From NCBI GenBank assembly GCA_947178195.1, contig CAMWXM010000001.1, forward strand, positions 1 to 59,838: a stretch of 59,838 bases of DNA, read 5' to 3'. The notes under the pieces are model-generated. The model saw nothing but the letters and a program-made list of their open reading frames with translations. It was not told the DNA's origin and searched no databases. The stretch is from an uncultured Ruminococcus sp. Lineage in GTDB: Bacteria > Bacillota > Clostridia > Oscillospirales > Ruminococcaceae. Shown in pieces: positions 41,886-50,082 of this stretch. A program made the position numbers and the translations under genes. Numbering within the stretch: position 1 is the stretch's first letter; each line of letters opens with the position of its first letter.

Positions 41886-44651
41886 TTATTCAACAACATT
41901 TGCACATCTTTCGCAAAGGGTCGGATGCCCACTGTTTTTTCCAACAGTTTCAGAATATCCCCAGCATCTTTCGCATTTTTCTCCTGACGCCTTAACGACC
42001 TCGTATACCGTATCACCCTGTGCATCAGCTAAAATCGATACGCCCGAAACGATAAGAATATCGCTGAGCAGTGACAAAACATCATTATATTTCGGAGCAA
42101 GTTTGCTGCTGCAATGAATAATAATATTTGCTTCAAGAGATTTACCGATAAGCTTTTCATTACGCTTTTCTTCTAAAACCTTATTAACAGATTCTCTGAT
42201 ACTGTAAATAAATTCCCATTTTGAAATAAATTCGCTGCTGAAATCAATTCCCGATTTTTCAGGCATTGAATTCAAGAAAATACTTTCCGTATTATCGTTT
42301 TTGCCGTGAGGCAGAAATCCCCATATTTCTTCTGCAGTAAATGATAAGATCGGTGCAATAAGTCTTGCAACACCGCTTAAAATTCTATACATAGCAGTCT
42401 GTGCAGCACGTCTTTCAACAGATTTTTCTCCACAGCAATAAAGTCTGTCTTTGATAATATCAAGATAGAAGTTAGACATATCTATAACGCAGAAATTATG
42501 AATACTGTGAAAAGCAATATGGAAATCAAAATCATTATATCCGCCCTGAACCTTGTCAATAAGATTATCAAGCTTCATAAGCGCCCATTTGTCTATTTCA
42601 AGAAGCTGTTCATCGAAAACGCTGTCCTTATCAGGATCAAATCCGTCTCCGTTTGAAATATTACCTAATATAAATCTTGCAGTATTTCTGATTTTTTTGT
42701 ATGCATCTGAAAGCTGCTTTAAAATTTCAGGAGAAATTCTTATATCCGAATGATAATCAGAAGAAGCCACCCAAAGTCTTAAAATATCTGCGCCGTACTG
42801 GTCTATGATTTCCGACGGATCGATACCGTTTCCAAGGGACTTGTGCATTGTTTTGCCCTGTCCGTCAACTACCCAGCCATGAGTACATACATTTTTATAC
42901 GGAGCAGTGCCCTTATATACCACCGATGTAAGCAGCGACGACTGGAACCAGCCTCTGTACTGGTCAGCGCCCTCCAGATAAAGATCAGCAGGGAAATTCA
43001 GGCAGTCATACTCATCCATAACGGCAGCATGAGACACACCGCTGTCAAACCATACGTCCATAATATCGTATTCCTTAGTAAATTCCTTACAGCCGCATTC
43101 GCACTGTACCGATTCAGGAATAAACTCGCTGATTTCTCTTGTCCACCAAGCGTCCGAGCCTTCCTTGCGGAACAAATCTGAAATAGCCTTGATAGTTTCA
43201 TCTGTAACGATAGGCTTTCCACAGTCCTTACAATATATGATCGGGATAGGAACGCCCCATGTTCTCTGTCTTGAGATACACCAGTCGCTTCTGTCACGAA
43301 CCATTCCCTTGATTCTGTCCTCTCCCCATTCAGGAATCCACTTAACGTTTTCAATAGCTTTAACGGCTTCGTCCTTAAATCCGTTTACCGAGCAGAACCA
43401 CTGTTCTGTTGCACGATAAATAATAGGACTGTTACATCTCCAGCAATGTGGGTATTGGTGTTCTATATGCTGACTTGCGAGCATTGCGCCGCATTCTTCA
43501 AGCTTTTTAGCTATAGCCTTGCTAGCCTGGTCAGTATCAAGACCCTCGAATTCTCCGGCTTCCTTAGTCTGTCTACCCTTGGCGTCAACACATACTAAAA
43601 TTCCGATATCATCGTAATTTTTGCAAACCTCAAAGTCCTCTACGCCGTAGCCGGGAGCGGTATGAACGCAGCCCGTACCGCTTTCAAGAGTTACATGGTC
43701 GCCCACAATAACAGGTGAAAGCCTGTCATAAAGAGGGTGCTTTGTTTTCATATGTTCAAGCTCTGCGCCTGTAAACGAGCCTTCTGTAGTATAGCCTTCG
43801 ATACCGGCGGTTTCCATAGTAGTCTTAACAAGCTCTGCCGCCATAACATAATACTCGTCTCCGTTTTTAACGAGAGTATATTCATATTCAGGACCTAAGC
43901 ATATAGCAAGATTGCCCGGAATTGTCCATGTTGTGGTAGTCCATATAACAAAGAAAATTTTTGAAAGATCAAGACCCATTCCGGTAAAAATTCCTTTGTC
44001 GTCCACAACGTTGAACTTTACATAAATTGATGTACAAGGATCATTTGCATATTCTATTTCAGCTTCAGCTAAAGCTGTGTTACAATCGGGACACCAGTAA
44101 ACAGGCTTCAAGCCCTTATACATGTACCCTCTTTTAGCCATTTCGCCGAAAACCTCAATTTGTCTTGCTTCATATTCAGGCTTTAAGGTAAGGTAAGGGT
44201 TATCGTAGTCCCCAAGGCTTCCCAGTCTCTTAAACTGTTCCATCTGGCTTTTTACGTGTTTGAGAGCAAAATTTTTGCAGTGTTTTCTCAATTCTACCGG
44301 AGGGATAGCGCCGTTTTCAACACCGATATCCTTCATAGCTTTAAGCTCGATAGGCAAGCCATGAGTATCCCAGCCAGGAACGTAAGGAGCGCAATAGCCG
44401 CTCATATTTTTATGCTTAATAATAAAATCCTTTAATGTTTTATTTAAAGCCGTACCAAGATGTATCTGACCGTTAGCATAGGGCGGACCGTCATGGAAAA
44501 TATATTTAGGCTTATCCTTATTATTTTCCACCATCTTGTAATAAAGTCTTTCATCTTCCCATTTCTTTAATGTTTCCGGTTCTCTTTTCGGGAGATTGCC
44601 TCTCATTGGGAAGTCTGTTTTGGGCAAATTTAATGTCTTATTATAATCCAT
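41886..44651 (-). CDS. ileS: Isoleucyl-tRNA synthetase
   Basis: IleS charges tRNA-Ile. The 921-residue bacterial-type enzyme has the HIGH-like motif in DGPPYANGQIHLG, a CP1 editing domain (FVIWTTTTWTIPGNLAICLG, GTGCVHTAPGYGVEDF), and an anticodon domain. A C-terminal zinc finger (CERCWGYSETV, CERCANVVE) is also present. The KMSKS loop reads TMHKSLGNG, with His for Ser. GGAAG precedes the start, 2 bases after divIVA. Confidence 0.97.
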   Translation of the reverse strand: MDYNKTLNLPKTDFPMRGNLPKREPETLKKWEDERLYYKMVENNKDKPKYIFHDGPPYANGQIHLGTALNKTLKDFIIKHKNMSGYCAPYVPGWDTHGLPIELKAMKDIGVENGAIPPVELRKHCKNFALKHVKSQMEQFKRLGSLGDYDNPYLTLKPEYEARQIEVFGEMAKRGYMYKGLKPVYWCPDCNTALAEAEIEYANDPCTSIYVKFNVVDDKGIFTGMGLDLSKIFFVIWTTTTWTIPGNLAICLGPEYEYTLVKNGDEYYVMAAELVKTTMETAGIEGYTTEGSFTGAELEHMKTKHPLYDRLSPVIVGDHVTLESGTGCVHTAPGYGVEDFEVCKNYDDIGILVCVDAKGRQTKEAGEFEGLDTDQASKAIAKKLEECGAMLASQHIEHQYPHCWRCNSPIIYRATEQWFCSVNGFKDEAVKAIENVKWIPEWGEDRIKGMVRDRSDWCISRQRTWGVPIPIIYCKDCGKPIVTDETIKAISDLFRKEGSDAWWTREISEFIPESVQCECGCKEFTKEYDIMDVWFDSGVSHAAVMDEYDCLNFPADLYLEGADQYRGWFQSSLLTSVVYKGTAPYKNVCTHGWVVDGQGKTMHKSLGNGIDPSEIIDQYGADILRLWVASSDYHSDIRISPEILKQLSDAYKKIRNTARFILGNISNGDGFDPDKDSVFDEQLLEIDKWALMKLDNLIDKVQGGYNDFDFHIAFHSIHNFCVIDMSNFYLDIIKDRLYCCGEKSVERRAAQTAMYRILSGVARLIAPILSFTAEEIWGFLPHGKNDNTESIFLNSMPEKSGIDFSSEFISKWEFIYSIRESVNKVLEEKRNEKLIGKSLEANIIIHCSSKLAPKYNDVLSLLSDILIVSGVSILADAQGDTVYEVVKASGEKCERCWGYSETVGKNSGHPTLCERCANVVE

Positions 44652-44653
44652 CG

Positions 44654-45337
44654 TTATACTTCTTCCTTTTCAGTTGATTCTGACGAGCCTTTTTTCTGAC
44701 CAAATTGAAGATCGGTAAATCTTGATTCATAAACTCCCTTTACCGTTCTTGCAGAAAAGCTCGACGTTGCAAAGGGATCTGACTTAGGCAACTCTGTCTT
44801 TACGACAGTTTCCTCCGGCTCGGAGATGTCATACTCAGGCGTTTCTTCTTCGTCAATTTCAATTTCAGGCATTGCCGAAATCATTTCAAGATGAGTTTTA
44901 TACATATCAAAGAGAGTTTTCTTAAATTCAGAAACCTGTTTCTGCGCTTCCAGAAGATTTTCCTTTTCCTTTTCAATTTCCGCTCTATTTTTTTCCATAG
45001 CGGCTTCATGCTGAACAGTTGCCTCATCAATAAGCGCCTGAGCCTTTTCCTGAGCCTTGGCTATTATATCATCAGCCTTTTGCTGAGCTTCAGCTATGAC
45101 CTGATGTCCCTGCTTCTGAGCGCCAAGCAAAGCGTCCTTGAGCGCTTCCTCGTCCTGACGGTATTCTCTTACCTTGTCGGCAAGTATCTGAATTTTACTA
45201 TGCAGGTCTTCTCTTTCCGCATCCATTTCATCAAATTCGCTGATAAGCTCTGCGAGAAAATCATCAATATCCTCCTGCTTATAGCCGAATGCAGCCTTTT
45301 CAAATTTTCTTTCTTTAATATCGTTTGCACTAATCAA
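44654..45337 (-). CDS. divIVA: DivIVA-family cell division protein
   Basis: DivIVA binds curved membrane at poles and septa. The 227-residue protein has the N-terminal crossed-loop region (ANDIKERKFEKAAFGYKQ, then DIDDFLAELISEFDEMDAE) and long coiled coils to about residue 145. An acidic, proline-containing tail follows. It starts with TTG at 45337, preceded by GAGGTGA. It lies 13 bases after ylmH. Confidence 0.92.
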   Translation of the reverse strand: MISANDIKERKFEKAAFGYKQEDIDDFLAELISEFDEMDAEREDLHSKIQILADKVREYRQDEEALKDALLGAQKQGHQVIAEAQQKADDIIAKAQEKAQALIDEATVQHEAAMEKNRAEIEKEKENLLEAQKQVSEFKKTLFDMYKTHLEMISAMPEIEIDEEETPEYDISEPEETVVKTELPKSDPFATSSFSARTVKGVYESRFTDLQFGQKKGSSESTEKEEV

Positions 45338-45350
45338 CGCCGCTCACCTC

Positions 45351-46112
45351 TTAATAATATTTCAACACTGCTACGTGTATTCTGCCTTTTTTCGTAATCC
45401 CAGACGCTTCTGAAAGCCTGAATTTTCCATATCCCCTTATGGAGAAAACATCACCCTCTTTTAAAGTAAAAGAACAGTCATATCTTGGAATAAAGTTCAC
45501 CTCTGCGCCGGCTGCCTTTATAATTTCCGCAGCCTTGCTTCTGCTCAGATTAACGGCAAGTCCGGCTATTGCGTCCAGTCTCATTGATGCCGCCGTGCCC
45601 TCTATCCTCTTGAAATCCTGAGTCTTAGTCAGAATGCCCGAAAAATTTTCATTATTTTTTACGCCGACTGAACCGATTTTTCTGATATTCCCACAAATAA
45701 CATCTTTAACTGCATTTGCTGCTGCGACTTGTGCGATACCCTCGTCAATGACAATATCGCCCAATGTTTCACGCTTTATACCCAAAGCCATAAACGCACC
45801 CAGAAAATCCCTGTGAGAAAGCTTATTTTCCTTTCTGAAGGTAAAGGTAATTATCTCCATAGGAAAATCACTGTTTTCAGGTTCAAAATATTCCCTGTAA
45901 ACGCACAGCATTTTTCTTTCGGCATTTTCAAAGCCGCCGAAAAAGCAATAATTCTCATGCATAAGCCGTTTAAGCTCCGCCTGAGCTGCGGCAGCCTCGC
46001 CAGCATTGAGAAACAGTGAATAAACGGCTCCTCTTTTCAGCGAAAGCTCTACCATATCGCCTATTCTCGATAAAAATAATTTATCGGCATTTAAAGATAT
46101 ATTTTCAGCCAT
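45351..46112 (-). CDS. ylmH: YlmH, S4-domain RNA-binding protein
   Basis: The 253-residue protein has an N-terminal RRM-like domain and a C-terminal S4 domain (RLDAIAGLAVNLSRSKAAEI). The segment LGAFMALGIKRETLGDIVID is characteristic of YlmH. It is conserved beside sepF and divIVA in Firmicutes; in Bacillus it is linked to ribosome rescue of stalled peptidyl-tRNA. It lies 4 bases after sepF. Confidence 0.92.
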   Translation of the reverse strand: MAENISLNADKLFLSRIGDMVELSLKRGAVYSLFLNAGEAAAAQAELKRLMHENYCFFGGFENAERKMLCVYREYFEPENSDFPMEIITFTFRKENKLSHRDFLGAFMALGIKRETLGDIVIDEGIAQVAAANAVKDVICGNIRKIGSVGVKNNENFSGILTKTQDFKRIEGTAASMRLDAIAGLAVNLSRSKAAEIIKAAGAEVNFIPRYDCSFTLKEGDVFSIRGYGKFRLSEASGITKKGRIHVAVLKYY

Positions 46113-46116
46113 TATA

Positions 46117-46635
46117 TCAGAGAATCACTCCATTATTTTCCAACTCCCCCACAAGGTCTTCTCCTATAAATCCGACATTGTAAGGCGTAATGATATATGT
46201 CATATTGGCAACCGGCTTTAAGCTTCCACCGTTTGCATATGCAACTCCCACAAGAAAATCAATAATTCTTCTTTTTGTCTCGGCCGACGCTGTTTCAAGA
46301 TTCAGAACTACGGTTTTTTTAGCTATAAGATGGTCGGCAATCTGTTTTGCGTCAGTAAACACTTCCGGCTTAACCAGAACTACCTGAAGCTGTGCCGTAG
46401 CCTGGATATTAACTACCTTATTGCTTCTTTTAGCTTCATCGCTGTCAAACCGTTCAGCACGGTATCCTCTGCTGCCCTCATAATTTCTGCTGCTGCTTTC
46501 ATAGCTTCCCCGGTCTTTTTCAGGAGAATATCTGTTGTCCGACTGTGACGGTTTTCTGTATGACATTTCATCGTACTGATCATCGCCATCCTCCGGCGGT
46601 ACGAAAAACTCCTTAATATTCTTGAAAACATCCAT
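46117..46635 (-). CDS. sepF: Cell division protein SepF
   Basis: SepF anchors and bundles FtsZ. The 172 residues have a short amphipathic N-terminus (MDVFKNIKEFFVPPEDGDD), a disordered linker rich in Ser/Arg/Tyr (about 18-72), and the SepF core. That core includes VVLVKPEVFTDAKQIADHL, VVLNLETASAETKRRIIDFL and GVAYANGGSLKPV. GGAG precedes the start. A 192-base gap separates it from the YggS gene. Confidence 0.94.
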   Translation of the reverse strand: MDVFKNIKEFFVPPEDGDDQYDEMSYRKPSQSDNRYSPEKDRGSYESSSRNYEGSRGYRAERFDSDEAKRSNKVVNIQATAQLQVVLVKPEVFTDAKQIADHLIAKKTVVLNLETASAETKRRIIDFLVGVAYANGGSLKPVANMTYIITPYNVGFIGEDLVGELENNGVIL

Positions 46636-46690
46636 TTTTTGTTCTCCTTATCTCACACTGTTATAAAAACAGATTTTTCAAAATACCAGT

Positions 46691-46730
46691 CATTGATATA
46701 ACCCGGGCTAAATCCCGGATTTCATCAATG
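46691..46730. other. Hairpin-forming inverted repeat in the leader of sepF
   Basis: CATTGAT (46691-46697) pairs with ATCAATG (46724-46730), and inside it CCGGG (46703-46707) pairs with CCCGG (46714-46718). No T-run follows on the minus strand, so it does not look like a terminator. It may be a leader structure or an operator. The rest of the 46636-46827 gap shows nothing else I can name. Confidence 0.4.
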
Positions 46731-46827
46731 AAAAGTATATATCGTCCTTTATGATCCTATACCGATCTCCGATTAATTTCAGCATCGGCATTATTTGCGT
46801 AAGTTACGGTACGTGGATTTACTTAAA

Positions 46828-47535
46828 TTACGGATAATGTCTCGGTCCGAAAAGTCCTCTTCCTATTCTGACGAGAGTCGAACCATATTTTATTGCTTCA
46901 ATATAATCTCCCGACATCCCCATTGAAAGTACGTCCATAGATATATTATCTATATTTTCAGCAGAAATGTCAATATATATCTGCTGCATTTCACATAAAA
47001 ATCTTTCCGGATCTGTCGCCGGGGGTATTGCCATAAGACCGCAGACCTTTATATTTTTCATTTCAGACATCTGATAAATAAGCTCTTTTACACAGGATTT
47101 GTCTATACCGCTTTTGGATTCCTCGTTTCCGATATTGACCTCCGCCAACACATTCTGTATCTTTCCTATACGTCCTGCATGCTTGTCTATTTCAGCTGCA
47201 AGCTTTATGCTGTCCACCGATTGTATCATAGAAACGCTGTCGATTATATATTTTACCTTATTTGTCTGTAAATGACCAATAAACTGTACATCAGCGCTGC
47301 CGCTGTAAAATTCCTTTTTGGACATATATTCCTGAACACGATTTTCACCCAGTAGCCGTATTCCAAGACTTACCGCATGATTCACTGCTGCCGGATCGAC
47401 TGTTTTGGTAACTGCCATAATATCAATTTTTTCATCGGAACGGCCATATTTTGCTACAGCGTCTCCAATCTCATAAATGATACGGTTATAATTATCGTCA
47501 ATATAGCTGAAATCAGTTTTCAACTGTGTCAACAC
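46828..47535 (-). CDS. YggS-family pyridoxal-phosphate homeostasis protein
   Basis: The 235-residue TIM-barrel protein binds PLP and balances vitamin B6 and amino acid pools. The PLP lysine is in MAVTKTVDPA; LLGENRVQEYMSK, FIGHLQTNKVKYI, VNIGNEESKSGI and LSMGMSGDYIEAI are all present. The start is uncertain: GTG at 47535 or TTG at 47523, both inside the end of the upstream HlyD-like gene. It is one gene upstream of sepF, as YlmE is in Bacillus. Confidence 0.92.
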   Translation of the reverse strand: MLTQLKTDFSYIDDNYNRIIYEIGDAVAKYGRSDEKIDIMAVTKTVDPAAVNHAVSLGIRLLGENRVQEYMSKKEFYSGSADVQFIGHLQTNKVKYIIDSVSMIQSVDSIKLAAEIDKHAGRIGKIQNVLAEVNIGNEESKSGIDKSCVKELIYQMSEMKNIKVCGLMAIPPATDPERFLCEMQQIYIDISAENIDNISMDVLSMGMSGDYIEAIKYGSTLVRIGRGLFGPRHYP

Positions 47536-48772
47536 CTTCCACTACTATATCGTCATACAGCGATAAATAACTGTTCCCAGCATTAATAGAAGACAGGACA
47601 AAATTATCGCCTTCGTATATAACGTCAAGTTTCTTAAAATTTATCTGTTCTCCGAGCTTTACATAAACACCCTTACAGTTTTCAGTTTTTGTGATTTCCT
47701 TTCCGGTATTCTCGTCAACGACAACCTCCTCGACGTCCTTAAACCGGATAGCTCTTCTTGAAACCTTGATGCCCTTGTGTTCTCCATCTCCCTTTATCAT
47801 TTCAACCAGTTCAGTTCTGCGCTGAACAAGCTCACGAGTAACGTCCTTACATTTCACCACAACTATTTTTTTATCTGCATCTTTTGTGTTTCTTATATCG
47901 TATATCGTGCCGTCTATAGTATCGGACGCCGACTGGAATTTAAGCTTTACGTCTTCATCTATCGCAAACTGAACATCCTTATTATCAATAACTCCCACAG
48001 CATACCATTCATATCCTGAGATGAGCTTTCCGACGATCTGCTTGTCTTCCACAACATTCTTATCCTTTACCTTTTCGATAAGCTCGGGAGTAATGGTGCT
48101 GAGTTCATCCATTGAAAGAGTGTCCTCATATCCGTCCGCATAGCTTACAAAATATGCAGACCTGTCCGATACAAGCGTATCAAGCGGTACTGTTTCAGAA
48201 GATTTAAGACTTGCTATCTGAGTTTTTATATCATTTACCCGCTTGCTAAAATTAATCGAGTCGTCGGTAACAAGCTGATAAGTACTCAACAGCACTATAA
48301 GCTCGTTGGTACTTTTCGATATATTTTCAATATACCCTTTTTCTCTGGAATTTATAATATTTATATATTTCTGGTTTATCTGTTCTGAAATATTAGCAGG
48401 CTGCGCCGATTCTATAGTACCCTGATTCTGTATCTTGTTCATCAGCTCCAGCTGTCCTTCAAGCTCCGATATCTGCTGTTTTATATTTATCTGACTTTCA
48501 TCAGCATATATTTCAGCATATGCCGAACCCTTTCCCAGCTTTCCACCATCCGGCACAGAATAACTCACAACACCTCCGCCGGTATAGCGGATAACCTCCT
48601 CGTTCCTGACATAAACAGACTTAAATGTCACCGATTCGTTCTCCTGAGCATATATAGCCGTTTCGGTAACATATTCATTACTGGCGAGATGAAAAATTAT
48701 ATTCAGAAGCGACGCCGTAACACATATCAGAAGCAGCAGGCTCAGAATTTTAGAAGTTGCACTTTTATTCAT
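47513..48772 (-). CDS. HlyD-like membrane-anchored protein
   Basis: The 419-residue protein has one N-terminal membrane helix (about 9-30), then a short biotinyl-lipoyl-like strand region (EVIRYTGGGVVSYSVPDGGK). A long coiled coil follows (about 95-200, with QQISELEGQLELMNKIQ), then a beta-rich C-terminal half. This is the layout of HlyD/RND-type adaptor proteins, but no transporter gene is next to it. It is a conserved-looking neighbour of sepF in Clostridia. Its start overlaps hfq by 4 bases (ATGA). The function is unknown. Confidence 0.7.
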   Translation of the reverse strand: MNKSATSKILSLLLLICVTASLLNIIFHLASNEYVTETAIYAQENESVTFKSVYVRNEEVIRYTGGGVVSYSVPDGGKLGKGSAYAEIYADESQINIKQQISELEGQLELMNKIQNQGTIESAQPANISEQINQKYINIINSREKGYIENISKSTNELIVLLSTYQLVTDDSINFSKRVNDIKTQIASLKSSETVPLDTLVSDRSAYFVSYADGYEDTLSMDELSTITPELIEKVKDKNVVEDKQIVGKLISGYEWYAVGVIDNKDVQFAIDEDVKLKFQSASDTIDGTIYDIRNTKDADKKIVVVKCKDVTRELVQRRTELVEMIKGDGEHKGIKVSRRAIRFKDVEEVVVDENTGKEITKTENCKGVYVKLGEQINFKKLDVIYEGDNFVLSSINAGNSYLSLYDDIVVEGVDTVEN

Positions 48773-49011
48773 ATTTCAGTTTTTTCAGTAGAATCCAGAA
48801 TCGGGATTGCCTTGACCGGAATAACAGTAGAAATAGCATGCTTGTAAACAAGATTTTGTTTTCCTTCACAATCCAGTATCACCACGTAGTTATCAAATCC
48901 CTTTACAATGCCCTTGAATTGAAATCCGTTTGTCAGATAAATAGTCACCGTTATCCTGTCTTTTCTTGCCTGGTTTAAAAATACATCCTGTAAATTCAAC
49001 GCTTTATTCAT
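48769..49011 (-). CDS. hfq: RNA chaperone Hfq
   Basis: The 80-residue protein is a full-length Sm-like Hfq: NLQDVFLNQARKDRITVTIY, then the Sm1 core TNGFQFKGIVKGFDNYVVIL, then Sm2 VYKHAISTVIP. It forms hexamers that bind small RNAs and mRNAs. GGGG precedes the start. The gene follows miaA after 113 bases, the usual miaA-hfq order. Confidence 0.96.
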   Translation of the reverse strand: MNKALNLQDVFLNQARKDRITVTIYLTNGFQFKGIVKGFDNYVVILDCEGKQNLVYKHAISTVIPVKAIPILDSTEKTEI

Positions 49012-49124
49012 GTTTACACCCCTTGTCTTAATATCTGATTTCTTTTACACATAAATGTGCCAGTATTTTTTATCCTCGTATTTCTATTCAGCAGATTTCA
49101 GCCGTCTGCCTCATATAAAAATAC

Positions 49125-50081
49125 TTATTCTATATTATAGCATAAACTAAAGCGTTTGGCTATATTTTTTTTACAATAAGCAAAAATTTTCTCCTTATTG
49201 TCAAATTCATCTAACATTATCCACTGAATTTTTGCATTTTTTCTAAACCAAGTGAGTTGTCTTTTAGCATATTTCCGGGTTTCTTGTTTAATCTTTTCAA
49301 TACATGCATCAAGATTTTCCCTGTTTTCAAAGTACGGAATAAGCTCTTTAAAGCCTATCGCATTAGCCGAAGTCTTCATTTTTCCCTTTTCAAAGACTTC
49401 TTTTGCCTCCTGTACAAGTCCGTTTTTTACCATTATATCCACACGGAGATTTATTTTTTCGTAAAGCCTGCTGCGGTCGTTATAATTCAGTCCCAGCATC
49501 ATAGGTTCATATGGCGATGGCACAAGTCTGCTTTCTGCTTTAAATTCACTAAGCTTCCGCCTGGTAATCTCATACACTTCAAGAGCTCTAATAACTCTTA
49601 CCGTATTGTTAGGGTGAAGCTCCTCCGCCGTCTCAGGGTCGACATTTCTGAGACGCTCAAAAACTGCCTCCCGTCCATACTGCTCCATCTCCTGTTCGAT
49701 CCTGCGTCTTATTTCAGGATCGGATTTGATATCGGGAAACTGTATATTATCAATAAGCGATGATATGTAAAGTCCCGTACCGCCTACGATGACCGGAAGC
49801 TTTCCCCGGCTGTGGATATCCCTTATTTTCTCTCCGGCAAGCTCTACATAATCTGCAACGCTGAATGCTTTATCCCGTTCAAGAAAATCTATCAGATGAT
49901 GGGGTATTCCCTGCATTTCCTCAGCCGTCGGCTTAGCGGTAGCAATATCCATACCCTTGTATATCTGCATAGAATCGGCGGAAACGACCTCTCCGTCAAA
50001 TTCTTTGGCAATTTCAACTCCAAGCCCAGTTTTTCCCGATGCCGTAGGTCCTGCAATAACGACTGTTTTTATTTTTTCCAT
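49125..50081 (-). CDS. miaA: tRNA dimethylallyltransferase
   Basis: MiaA adds a dimethylallyl group to A37 of tRNAs that read UNN codons; MiaB later adds methylthio. The 318 residues have the P-loop AGPTASGKTGLG, the DSMQIYKGMDIATAKP segment and VGGTGLYISSLI. The C-terminal part KQETRKYAKRQLTWFRKN also fits the family. The ATG at 50081 was chosen over one at 50111, as AAGGA lies 10 bases upstream and it begins 1 base after mutL. Confidence 0.96.
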   Translation of the reverse strand: MEKIKTVVIAGPTASGKTGLGVEIAKEFDGEVVSADSMQIYKGMDIATAKPTAEEMQGIPHHLIDFLERDKAFSVADYVELAGEKIRDIHSRGKLPVIVGGTGLYISSLIDNIQFPDIKSDPEIRRRIEQEMEQYGREAVFERLRNVDPETAEELHPNNTVRVIRALEVYEITRRKLSEFKAESRLVPSPYEPMMLGLNYNDRSRLYEKINLRVDIMVKNGLVQEAKEVFEKGKMKTSANAIGFKELIPYFENRENLDACIEKIKQETRKYAKRQLTWFRKNAKIQWIMLDEFDNKEKIFAYCKKNIAKRFSLCYNIE

Positions 50082-50082
50082 T

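Noticed and set aside
49257..49763. A 168-codon plus-strand frame opposite miaA
   Set aside because: It is antisense to a clearly recognised gene and lacks a ribosome binding site and protein features.
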